The translations under genes and the position numbers were made by a program. Below, piece by piece: positions 56,388 to 64,000 of a DNA stretch of 64,000 bases. The first letter of the stretch is position 1. The number at the start of each line of letters is the position of its first letter. Source of the stretch: Gammaproteobacteria bacterium (GTDB taxonomy: Bacteria > Pseudomonadota > Gammaproteobacteria > Steroidobacterales > Rariloculaceae); NCBI GenBank assembly GCA_022826245.1, contig JAJDVG010000031.1, positions 1-64,000 on the forward strand, given 5' to 3'. The notes below the pieces were generated by a model. It searched no databases. It saw only the letters and a program-made list of their open reading frames with translations, and was not told the DNA's origin.

Positions 56388-58910
56388 TTATCTGCTGACG
56401 GTGATCCTTGTTCCACTGGCCGGACCGCCCCCGGCTGGACCGCCTGGGCCGCCGGTGGTCAGAGATGCACTGCCGGCGTCCGCAACCACAAGCTTGACCC
56501 ACAGTGTGTCGCCATCCTTGTAGTACGAGGTCTCACTGGCGTCGCGCAGCGCATCCAGGCTGCCCAGTTCCACGCCCTCGGCGGCGGTGTTGAATTCGGG
56601 AAATTCGAAAGTCACGAACGAACCCAGGTCCATTTCCTGCAGGGAAATCGTCAGCGACTCCCTGGCTGTTTCGACCCTGAGCTCGGCGCCACTGCCGATC
56701 GTGTTGCCCCCGGTGTATTCGAACCGCCTGCCATTGCGTTGCAGGATGATCGGATTGGTGATCGGGCCCGTCTGGAACCCGCTGAAATTTCCGGCGATGC
56801 TCATGCGGCCCATGTCCCCCTCGCAGATCGCAGCGTTCCAGGATTGCCTGATGTCGCAGGCGTCTTCGTGGGACGCGATGCCGTTGTCGATGACGACGTA
56901 GGCGCCGGGAGTGCCGCTGACCGAGCCGTCCACGTCATGGAACGCCGCACTCTTGTAGGCGGCGCTGCGCCCCCAGTCAGACGCCCAGCGCCGTTGCAGC
57001 GGCGGGAAGCTGACGGGCTTGGCGTTGTCGAATGTCAGGCCCTTGACCCAGTTCGACGTGCTCATGCCGAAGCTCGTGAACAACAGGTAGGAGAGTGCGC
57101 CCGCATCGCGAAGCTCGTTGGGCTCGTAGTTGACGAACGTGACATTTTCCACTTCGTGGTGGAAATCATAGAACTCGTAGCCGCGGATCGGGAAATCCGG
57201 CGCTGCCGACGGCAGGCTGCGGCCGTAAGCGATTTCCGCGGGCGTCGTGGGGTTGCCGATATTGTCGCTCTCCCCGACGAACAGCGAGTCGACGACCCGT
57301 GAGGTGTAGGGCGCGGCGCCCACGATACCCGCCGCATGAGTGAAGCCGACCGCGTTGTCGGCCAGTTTCAGATTGGTGTACAGGTGCATCTCACCGCGTC
57401 CCCATACGGCGCCGTTGCGGTTCTTGTAGCCGGTGAAATCGTCGAAGTGAGCCACGATGATCTCGCTGTCCGCATCGGCCGGATCGGCGCGGCTGACAAG
57501 ATTGGGGCCGGCGATACCGAATCTGCCATCGGGCCGGGGGCCGCGGTCGAGCATCAGGCCATCGAAATTGGAGTGCGCGACGTTGCCGCTGAACTCCCTG
57601 AGCCTCATCCGTCCGGGCCAGGTACTGGCGCTGATCTGCGTGCCTTCGAACGCCCCTGTCGGATGCGTGGGAAAGGCCATCCAGTACCCGACCTGGTCGG
57701 AACCCGCAGCCACATTGTCGCGGTAGACGTTGTCGGGGTTCGTGATCCAGAAAGTGGAGGCCGTATTGTCCGAAGGGATCAGGACATGCGGGGAATCCTG
57801 GCCCTCAGTGGACTGATGAGGCAGAAAAAGGTTTGTCGGCACGCATTCCATGGTCGGATGACACTTGGTCTGGATGCCGAGGTTGCGGACAAACCGGTTG
57901 CCGGTCTCGATGCCGTCTTCCATGAAGAAGCAGTGTCCCACGGTGTTGTACGTGACATTGTTTTCGACCAGCAGATTGTCCGTGCCGTGCACCGTCACGC
58001 AGCGGCTGTAGGTATCGTGAATTGCGGAGTTCCTGATGTACTGCCCCGTCACGTCGCCGTTCAGATGCCAGTGGATCGGATACCGGGCCAGCGTCAGATG
58101 CTGACCCATTCGAGTCAACTCGATGCCGGCAACGTTCATCGTGCTCCCTGCCATCGCCATGATATGCCCGCCGAACCAGGAGTCATCGGCATCGGCGGAT
58201 GCCTGGACCTTGATATTGCGCGTCAGCAAGCCGACTTCGCCGCGTTGGTCGACGCCGAAGGTGACTTCGCCGAAATGCATGTATTGGAGCGGCTGATCCA
58301 ATGTGATCGTATTGCCCCGGATACGGGAAATGCGCCGCGTCTCTGCCTGCCTCGGATCGAAGTCCGTCGACGCCAGAACAATCTCGTCACCGACCCGCCA
58401 CCCGCTCGCGTCGAGAACTTCAATCCGGGTGCTGCCGGCCTCGGCAGTTTCAGCGAGCCTGGTCCACGCGTTTTCCCGATCGCCGTGCAGGCTCAAGGTC
58501 CCTCCGACGATCAGGATGCCGCGGTCGCCCATGCCGCTGATCTGCTCACCAGGCACATTGTCGGTCAGCGTAATCGTCGCGTTGCTCGTGTGCGGATCGC
58601 GCTCACTGCCAGCGAACAACTCGCCGCGCAGCAGAATCCACTCGGTGGTGAGCTCGAGATCGGCTTCATCGGAAAAGCCGAGTCTGCCGTCGAGAGTGAT
58701 ACCGTTCAGTCCCGGCGGGCTGACGTCGAGCACGACATCGATACCTTCGCCGATCGTGACGTTGTCGCCTGCGGCAGGAATCGCGCCGCCGGACCAGGTG
58801 GATGAATCCGACCACATCCCGCTTGCGACCGCCTCCTGTGCGAAGGCCTTGCCGGTGAAACAGGCTGGAAGAAGCAATGAAAGAAGGAACAGGCGATTGA
58901 TCGTTCGCAT
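56388..58910 (-). CDS. Secreted G8-domain protein (CEMIP/TMEM2-like, beta-helix)
   Basis: The 840-aa protein has a signal peptide (MRTINRLFLLSLLLPACF, cleavage near AFAQ), a G8 domain (about 28-140, including WSDSSTWSGGAIPAAGDNV and LNGITLDGRLGF), and a parallel beta-helix-like region (about 290-480, HWHLNGDVTGQYIRNSAIHD, NLLVENNVTYNTVGHCFF). The C-terminus is Gly/Pro-rich. The order recalls eukaryotic CEMIP and TMEM2, which bind or degrade hyaluronan; bacterial members are uncharacterised to my knowledge. GGGGAG precedes ATG 58910 by 9 nt. It lies against the direction of the rpsU-dnaG operon, splitting it. A polysaccharide- or glycan-binding role is inferred. Confidence 0.8.
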   Translation of the reverse strand: MRTINRLFLLSLLLPACFTGKAFAQEAVASGMWSDSSTWSGGAIPAAGDNVTIGEGIDVVLDVSPPGLNGITLDGRLGFSDEADLELTTEWILLRGELFAGSERDPHTSNATITLTDNVPGEQISGMGDRGILIVGGTLSLHGDRENAWTRLAETAEAGSTRIEVLDASGWRVGDEIVLASTDFDPRQAETRRISRIRGNTITLDQPLQYMHFGEVTFGVDQRGEVGLLTRNIKVQASADADDSWFGGHIMAMAGSTMNVAGIELTRMGQHLTLARYPIHWHLNGDVTGQYIRNSAIHDTYSRCVTVHGTDNLLVENNVTYNTVGHCFFMEDGIETGNRFVRNLGIQTKCHPTMECVPTNLFLPHQSTEGQDSPHVLIPSDNTASTFWITNPDNVYRDNVAAGSDQVGYWMAFPTHPTGAFEGTQISASTWPGRMRLREFSGNVAHSNFDGLMLDRGPRPDGRFGIAGPNLVSRADPADADSEIIVAHFDDFTGYKNRNGAVWGRGEMHLYTNLKLADNAVGFTHAAGIVGAAPYTSRVVDSLFVGESDNIGNPTTPAEIAYGRSLPSAAPDFPIRGYEFYDFHHEVENVTFVNYEPNELRDAGALSYLLFTSFGMSTSNWVKGLTFDNAKPVSFPPLQRRWASDWGRSAAYKSAAFHDVDGSVSGTPGAYVVIDNGIASHEDACDIRQSWNAAICEGDMGRMSIAGNFSGFQTGPITNPIILQRNGRRFEYTGGNTIGSGAELRVETARESLTISLQEMDLGSFVTFEFPEFNTAAEGVELGSLDALRDASETSYYKDGDTLWVKLVVADAGSASLTTGGPGGPAGGGPASGTRITVSR

Positions 58911-59214
58911 GGAACCAGACTCCCCGGTACTCGCGATTTTGAAATCCCGTATTTGAGCGGGACAGGATAGCAAGATTGTCCTACTTTCAGCCAAACCGAT
59001 TCCGGCAAAACCCCGGCAGTCCACGAAGGCCCAATTGACGCCTGAGCCCGTCGGGAACGGCGATTGGCTGTTGTTCTCGAACGATTGTTTCGGTGAGGCG
59101 GGATCAAGCCCGCGATGCGAAGGCGCTGCGCCTGAGGCGTAACTCACCCGGCATCGTCAGCCACCGGACGGCCCCTTGTTGGTATGCTTGAGCACCGAGC
59201 ATCGTCCTTTCCGA
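58911..59214. other. 304-bp divergent gap before dnaG
   Basis: It contains the leader of the G8-domain gene on the minus strand (TATCCT near 58967-58962 as a weak -10) and, on the plus strand, TATGCT at 59183-59188, 27 bp before dnaG. Neither has a good -35. No ORF with family resemblance. Confidence 0.35.
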
Positions 59215-60900
59215 ATGATCCCGCAACCGTTCATCGACGAGCTGATCGATCGAACCGACATCGTCGAAGTCGTCGGTGCGCGCGTCGCGCTAAAGAAGGC
59301 CGGTGCCCGCTACAAGGGACTTTGTCCCTTCCACGACGAAAAGACCCCGTCGTTCACCGTAAGCCCGGACAAGGGCTTCTATCACTGCTTCGGCTGCCAG
59401 GCCGGCGGAAATGCGATCGGCTTCCTCATGGAACACGACAACATGTCGTTTCCCGAAGCCGTCGACGACCTCGCGGCAATGCTCGGAATCGAGGTCCCGA
59501 CGCAGCGCGGCGACACCGATCGCGGCGAGACTCAGCGGCTGCACGATGTGCTCGGCGAAGCCGACCGGATCTATCGGCGGGCGCTCAGAAACCATCCCGC
59601 GGCCATCGACTATCTCAAGGCCCGCGGTCTCGACGGCGAAACGGCCAAACGGTTCGCGATCGGTTATGCGCCCGACGCCTGGGACACGCTCGTCGGCGCG
59701 CCCGGGCGCAGCGAATCCCGGACGCGCCTTCTCGTCAAGGCGGGGCTCGCCATCGAGAACGATGCCGGCCGCTGTTACGACCGGTTTCGCGGCCGGGTCA
59801 TGTTTCCGATCCGGGACCGTCTGGGCAAGGTCATCGGCTTCGGCGGCCGCGTGCTCGATGCCGGAGAACCGAAGTACATGAACTCGCCCGAGACGCCGGT
59901 GTTTCACAAGGGACGTACGCTCTACGGAGTGTACGAAGCCAGGCAGCGGCCCGGCCGGCACGACGAGATCGTCATCGTCGAGGGTTACCTCGACGTCGTG
60001 TCCCTTGCGCAGCACGGCATCGAGCCGGTCGTCGCGACGCTCGGCACCGCGACGAGTTCCGAGCACGCGCGCCAGCTCACGCAGCGCTACAAGCGTGTCG
60101 TGTTCTGTTTTGACGGCGACCGGGCCGGGCGCGCCGCAGCCTGGCAGGCGCTCGAGACCGCGCTGCCTTACGCAGGCGGCGAGGTCGAACTCGTGTTTCT
60201 GCTGCTGCCGGAGGGCGAAGACCCCGACTCGCTGGTGCGCAGTCAGGGCGCCGATGTGTTTCGCGATCTGCTGAGCAATGCGACTCCGCTATCGGACTTC
60301 TTCATCGCGGGGCTGCGCGAGCAGGTCGATGTCGGCAGCGCGGACGGACGCTCGAAGATCGTCGCGCTCGCGCGGCCGCTGCTCGAGCGTGTAAAGGCGC
60401 GTGTTTATCGCGAACTGCTCACGGCCGAGCTCGCCCGTGTCGTGGGTCTCCCGGCCGAGCGCCTCGGCGGCCTGCTCGACAACCCGCCGCAACGGCCGTC
60501 GCGACCGCAGCAGCCGCTGCACCGCAAGTCCACGCTCATGCGCAAGACCATCACTCTTGCCCTGCATTACCCCTCCGTGGCGGGCAGCGTCGACGGGATC
60601 GACGGCTTCGATGACGTCCATCTCCCCGGGGCGAGCCTGTTGCGCAGGATTCTCGAAGTCGCCCGGGAACAGCCCGAAGTCACGCCGGGACACCTGATCG
60701 AACGTTTCCGCGAAGACGAGGAAGGGCGGCACCTCAACCGCCTGCTCGCCGAGACCCCGCTCGATGACGAGAATGCGGCGCCTGACGTGCTCAGGGACAG
60801 CCTCCTGCGGCTCGTTCGCGAGCAGCGGCGCAAGGACGCCGTGAAGGCCCTCAGGAAACGCACGCTCTCCGGGCCGGTCGACGAGATCAGCGAGGGCTAG
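59215..60900 (+). CDS. dnaG: DNA primase
   Basis: The 561-aa primase makes RNA primers at the replication fork. The N-terminal zinc finger CPFHDEKTPSFTVSPDKG with CFGC, the DnaG catalytic core (KGRTLYGVYEARQ), the TOPRIM IVIVEGYLDVVSL with FDGDRAGRAA, and a C-terminal helicase-binding domain (about 420-561) are all present. ATG 59215 gives the family start MIPQPFIDELIDRTDIVEVV. rpoD, which normally follows, is absent. Confidence 0.96.
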   Translation: MIPQPFIDELIDRTDIVEVVGARVALKKAGARYKGLCPFHDEKTPSFTVSPDKGFYHCFGCQAGGNAIGFLMEHDNMSFPEAVDDLAAMLGIEVPTQRGDTDRGETQRLHDVLGEADRIYRRALRNHPAAIDYLKARGLDGETAKRFAIGYAPDAWDTLVGAPGRSESRTRLLVKAGLAIENDAGRCYDRFRGRVMFPIRDRLGKVIGFGGRVLDAGEPKYMNSPETPVFHKGRTLYGVYEARQRPGRHDEIVIVEGYLDVVSLAQHGIEPVVATLGTATSSEHARQLTQRYKRVVFCFDGDRAGRAAAWQALETALPYAGGEVELVFLLLPEGEDPDSLVRSQGADVFRDLLSNATPLSDFFIAGLREQVDVGSADGRSKIVALARPLLERVKARVYRELLTAELARVVGLPAERLGGLLDNPPQRPSRPQQPLHRKSTLMRKTITLALHYPSVAGSVDGIDGFDDVHLPGASLLRRILEVAREQPEVTPGHLIERFREDEEGRHLNRLLAETPLDDENAAPDVLRDSLLRLVREQRRKDAVKALRKRTLSGPVDEISEG

Positions 60901-61259
60901 CAGCCTGGCGCCGACCGACGTTGCCCGCCCGATTCGCGACACCTGCCGTCGGCCGCGACGCCCCGATCAACGCTCGCTGCCGCGGCGGCAGCTCGCTGTT
61001 GCAAACCTGCCACCACGACGGTCAAGCCGCGCCCCCGCGGCAGGCTACCGGCGCCCGTGCTACAAGTAGTATTATCTTCCGACAGCACTTGGCAGGAAGA
61101 CCATGGCTGCAGACCCGGGCGGTGACCGATTGTGGCGCCGACACATTGGCGCTGCCGCGCTATCGGCGGCAATCGCAGCGGGCACGTTACGTTGACGTGA
61201 ACGGTCGCGTAATTTCGCCAAACGAATTCAGAAACAACCAGGGAGGCTCCGGTATCGCC
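60901..61259. other. 359-bp gap between dnaG and the TonB-dependent receptor
   Basis: No gene. GCCGCG (61026-61031) and CGCGGC (61036-61041) form a 6-bp stem without T-tract. TATTAT at 61070-61075 is a candidate -10 on the plus strand without a clear -35. TTGACG at about 61192-61197 may be a -35 nearer the receptor. The rpoD gene expected after dnaG is missing. Confidence 0.45.
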
Positions 61260-64000
61260 ATGCGTACACTGATCATCTGTTCCGGCCTGGTGGCCGTCAC
61301 GGCTTCCGCGCAGCAGTCTCAGGATCCTTCCTCGGCGGCGGACGACCCGGCCATCGAGCAGATCATCGTCACGGCAACGCGCCGGGAGGAATCCGTCATC
61401 GACGTACCGCTGGCGGTCTCGGCCTACGACGCAGAGCGGATCGAGCTCTCACGCGTGACGGATATCAGGGAACTGATGCGCATCGCGCCGAGCTTTCACC
61501 TGAGCGGCGGCCAGGCGGAATCCGTCGGCGTAACCGCACGCATCCGCGGCGTCGGAACCAACAGCGACAACCCGGGGCTCGAGTCGTCCGTGGGCATGTA
61601 CGTGGACGGCGTGTACCGCAACCGCGCCACGGTGGGGTTCACGGAACTCGGCTCGATCGAACGCATCGAGCTGCTCAGGGGACCGCAGGGAACGCTGTTC
61701 GGCCGCAACAGTTCCGCCGGCGTCGTCAGCGTCATCACGGCGCTGCCGGATCCCGAAGGCGCAGGCTACGCCGACCTCAGCGTCGGCTCCCACGGCTACA
61801 ACCGGCTCGAAGCGGGCCTGAGCGGCAGCCTGGGCGGCGATACGTCGGCCGGCCTCGATGCGGTGTTCTTCGAACGCGACGGGTTCCTCGACGACGTCAA
61901 CCTCGGCCGCGATTACAACAACCGCGACCGCAAGTTCATTCGCGGCCAGATTGTCTTCGAGCCGTCCGACACGGTCCGCTTGCGTCTGATCGGCGACTAC
62001 ACCGACCGCGATGAAAACTGCTGCGCTGCCGTGAACCTCGTCGCCGGGCCGGCGGCGGCGGCGATCGAACAGATCGCGAAGCTCCAGACGGGCAATCCCG
62101 CCACGGTGGGCGCGGTCTACGAGCCGTATGCGCGCCTCTCATCCGTAACGGAGAATTCCGGCTACGCCCAGACGGTCGAAGAGAGCGGCTTGTCGCTGGA
62201 GATCGACGCGGAGCTGCCGTTCGCGCGGCTCGTCAGCGTAACGGCCATGCGCGACTGGGAAACGCTTCGTCAGATGGATGTCGACTTCACCGCGGTGGAC
62301 CTCGGCGCCCGCGGACGGATCGACGACTTCCGGCTCGGATTCGAAACGCTGACCCAGGAGTTCCGCCTGAACGGACAGGCCGGGCGCCTGGACTGGCTCG
62401 TGGGCGCCTATTATTCGGACGAGGAGCTGCCGTACCAGGACGCGCTCGATTTCGGCTCCGGCTACGCCTATTACTCCAACGGCATCGCTGCCCAGGCCGC
62501 GGCCGGGATCGGCGGCGCTTTCGATCTGTTCGCCGCCAACCTCCCGGCGCTCGAAGCCGGCGCTGCCGGAATCGCCCGGGGCGCGGCGGAACTGGCGGCC
62601 GGACTCGAGGCCTTCAAACCCCTGCTCCCACCGCAGGTCGCCATCCCGATGCTCTCGGCGCAATTGCCCGCGTATCAGGACTTTCCGTTCGATCCCTGGC
62701 GGGGCTACGAAGCGCTGGCCGGTGGAGCCCAGCTATTCGGCCACGGGGCGATCGACCGCTATGATCAGGAATCCCGATCCTGGGCGCTGTTCACCCACAA
62801 CACGCTCGAGTTCGAGAACGACTTCGAACTGACGCTCGGACTTCGCTACACGTCCGAAGACAAGTCCATGACGGCCAACCTGCGTTCCTCGGACCAGGTC
62901 TGCCTGCCGTTTTCCCAACAGCTCCTCGGCTATCTGCAATCGACCCAGGCGTATCTGCAGGGCGTCGGCGCCTACGCGCAGGGGCTGCAGGCCTACGTAG
63001 GGCAACTCGGCGCGCTGCGCGCCCTGCTCCCTCAGTTCGCGTCGCAGATCCCGCCGCACCTGTTGCCGGCCGTGCAACAGCTTTCGCAGGCCGCGGGGCA
63101 GATCGAGGCAGGCGCCGGGGAACTGCTGCCGTCGCTGCCGGCGGTCGTCGCCGGCGGCCAGGCAATCCTCGGCAACCCGGATGTGCAACTGGGCATCGGC
63201 ACACTCGCCGCGCTCGGCTGCAACCCGTTCTCCGACCCGAGCAGGGACGGTACCTACTACGGCACACTCGACGAAAACGAAGTGTCGGGCACGCTGCGCC
63301 TGTCGCGCCCGGTCGGCGGCGGTCACCTGCTCTACGCCGGTTATTCGCGCGGCTACAAGGCCGGCGGCTTCAATATGGACCGCAGCGGCCTGCAGAGCCC
63401 GATCCTGTCGGTGATCACGGCCGGCACGCCGATCGCACCGAGTATCGACCAGTGGATGTTCCGCCCGGAAACGGTCGACGCGATCGAACTCGGCGGCAAG
63501 TTCAGCCTCGACAACGGTCTCGGCCTGCTCGACATCAGCCTGTTCCACGAGGAATTCCAGGACTACCAGCTCACCGCTTTCCGCGGGTTCGCATTCGAGG
63601 CGCTGAATATTCCCGAAGTGACCTCGAAGGGCATCGAGATCGAGGCTCGCGGCGGCCTGACCGACAACATCGAACTCTTTGGCGGAGTCACCTACGCGGA
63701 TGTGCGCTTCGGCTCCGGTCCCGAGCACGGTTTCCGTGCCGGGCGGCAATTGACGCACGCACCGAAGGTCACGACCGTGGCCGGCGTCACGATCGGCTTC
63801 CCGCTGGGTCCGCTGGCGGGGACGTTCCACATCGACGCGCGCTACACGGGCGACCACAATACCGGCGCGGACCTCGACATCCAGAAGGAACAGGACGCCT
63901 ACACCGTGGTCAACGCCCGGCTGATCCTGACGTCGCGCGACGGAACGAATCCCTGGACCGTGGACCTCTGGGTGCAGAACCTGACGGATGAGGAGTACGC
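61260..64000 (+). CDS. TonB-dependent outer membrane receptor (3' end beyond window)
   Basis: The reading frame from ATG 61260 is open to the window edge (over 913 codons). A short signal peptide (MRTLIICSGLVAVTASAQ) precedes a plug domain (IEQIIVTATRREESVIDVPL, MYVDGVYRNR, IELLRGPQGTLFGRNSSAGV) and the barrel (YAGYSRGYKAGGFN, then VQNLTDEEY at the edge). It imports an unidentified ligand such as a siderophore, B12 or glycan. Residues about 405-470 and 553-637 are unusual Ala/Gln/Leu-rich helical stretches inside the barrel. GGGAGG lies 13 nt before the ATG. No regulator or transporter partner is visible. Confidence 0.92.
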   Translation, partial: MRTLIICSGLVAVTASAQQSQDPSSAADDPAIEQIIVTATRREESVIDVPLAVSAYDAERIELSRVTDIRELMRIAPSFHLSGGQAESVGVTARIRGVGTNSDNPGLESSVGMYVDGVYRNRATVGFTELGSIERIELLRGPQGTLFGRNSSAGVVSVITALPDPEGAGYADLSVGSHGYNRLEAGLSGSLGGDTSAGLDAVFFERDGFLDDVNLGRDYNNRDRKFIRGQIVFEPSDTVRLRLIGDYTDRDENCCAAVNLVAGPAAAAIEQIAKLQTGNPATVGAVYEPYARLSSVTENSGYAQTVEESGLSLEIDAELPFARLVSVTAMRDWETLRQMDVDFTAVDLGARGRIDDFRLGFETLTQEFRLNGQAGRLDWLVGAYYSDEELPYQDALDFGSGYAYYSNGIAAQAAAGIGGAFDLFAANLPALEAGAAGIARGAAELAAGLEAFKPLLPPQVAIPMLSAQLPAYQDFPFDPWRGYEALAGGAQLFGHGAIDRYDQESRSWALFTHNTLEFENDFELTLGLRYTSEDKSMTANLRSSDQVCLPFSQQLLGYLQSTQAYLQGVGAYAQGLQAYVGQLGALRALLPQFASQIPPHLLPAVQQLSQAAGQIEAGAGELLPSLPAVVAGGQAILGNPDVQLGIGTLAALGCNPFSDPSRDGTYYGTLDENEVSGTLRLSRPVGGGHLLYAGYSRGYKAGGFNMDRSGLQSPILSVITAGTPIAPSIDQWMFRPETVDAIELGGKFSLDNGLGLLDISLFHEEFQDYQLTAFRGFAFEALNIPEVTSKGIEIEARGGLTDNIELFGGVTYADVRFGSGPEHGFRAGRQLTHAPKVTTVAGVTIGFPLGPLAGTFHIDARYTGDHNTGADLDIQKEQDAYTVVNARLILTSRDGTNPWTVDLWVQNLTDEEY

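Overview
The window is a GC-rich, gene-dense piece of a gammaproteobacterial chromosome. It has long runs of conserved housekeeping genes, an outer membrane (lptCAB, tolC, gmhA, hldE and a TonB-dependent receptor), a bc1 complex and vitamin-B12-dependent ribonucleotide reductase. Several blocks match the Pseudomonas/Xanthomonas gene order: gmhA-sspB-sspA-petCBA, degS-murA-ibaG-lptCAB-rpoN-hpf-rapZ-mgtE, pcm-rhodanese-tolC, and cca-folB-tsaD-rpsU-dnaG. The genus cannot be named from the sequence. No rRNA, tRNA, CRISPR array, prophage or classical insertion sequence was seen.

Layout. 0.2-4.6 kb: phosphoheptose isomerase, then (minus strand) petABC-sspA-sspB. 4.9-8.4 kb: a DegS-like protease with a Glu in place of the catalytic Asp, and a NatAB-type exporter. 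8.4-14.3 kb: murA-ibaG facing lptC-lptA-lptB-rpoN-hpf, then a free-standing RapZ C-terminal domain; the usual ptsN and RapZ ATPase are missing. 14.6-17.1 kb: MgtE and a patatin-like lipase. 17.3-19.2 kb: an AT-richer Tat-exported FAD oxidoreductase (spermidine-dehydrogenase-like), bracketed by duplicated fragments of the neighbouring pyk and patatin gene ends. 19.5-26.9 kb: lower glycolysis and pentose-phosphate cluster tkt-gap-pgk-glycerate kinase-pyk. 27-33.9 kb: CpdA-like phosphodiesterase, rubredoxin, DUF4143 ATPase behind a large palindrome, hspQ, mpl, RNase D, adk. 34.2-38.5 kb: PPi-dependent phosphofructokinase and a K+-independent-type proton pyrophosphatase, which together suggest PPi-based energy economy. 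38.7-42.6 kb: pcm, rhodanese, tolC, hldE. 42.7-49.8 kb: nrdJb-nrdJa, a DegQ/MucD protease, an NDUFA9-like reductase, a putative aminopeptidase. 50-61 kb: cca, uppP, MidA-like methyltransferase, folM, folB, tsaD, rpsU, a secreted G8-domain protein inserted between rpsU and dnaG, then dnaG without rpoD. 61.3 kb to the end: a TonB-dependent receptor cut by the window edge.

The most unusual structural feature is a dispersed palindromic repeat of about 120 bp, present as four main copies (two with extra partial tandem copies). The arms of its inverted repeat differ between copies but remain perfectly complementary within each copy. Other points of interest are the pyk/patatin junction duplication around the FAD oxidoreductase, a 22-bp palindrome that would bury the ribosome binding site of the DUF4143 ATPase, the orphan RapZ domain, and long Ala/Gln-rich insertions predicted in the TonB receptor barrel.
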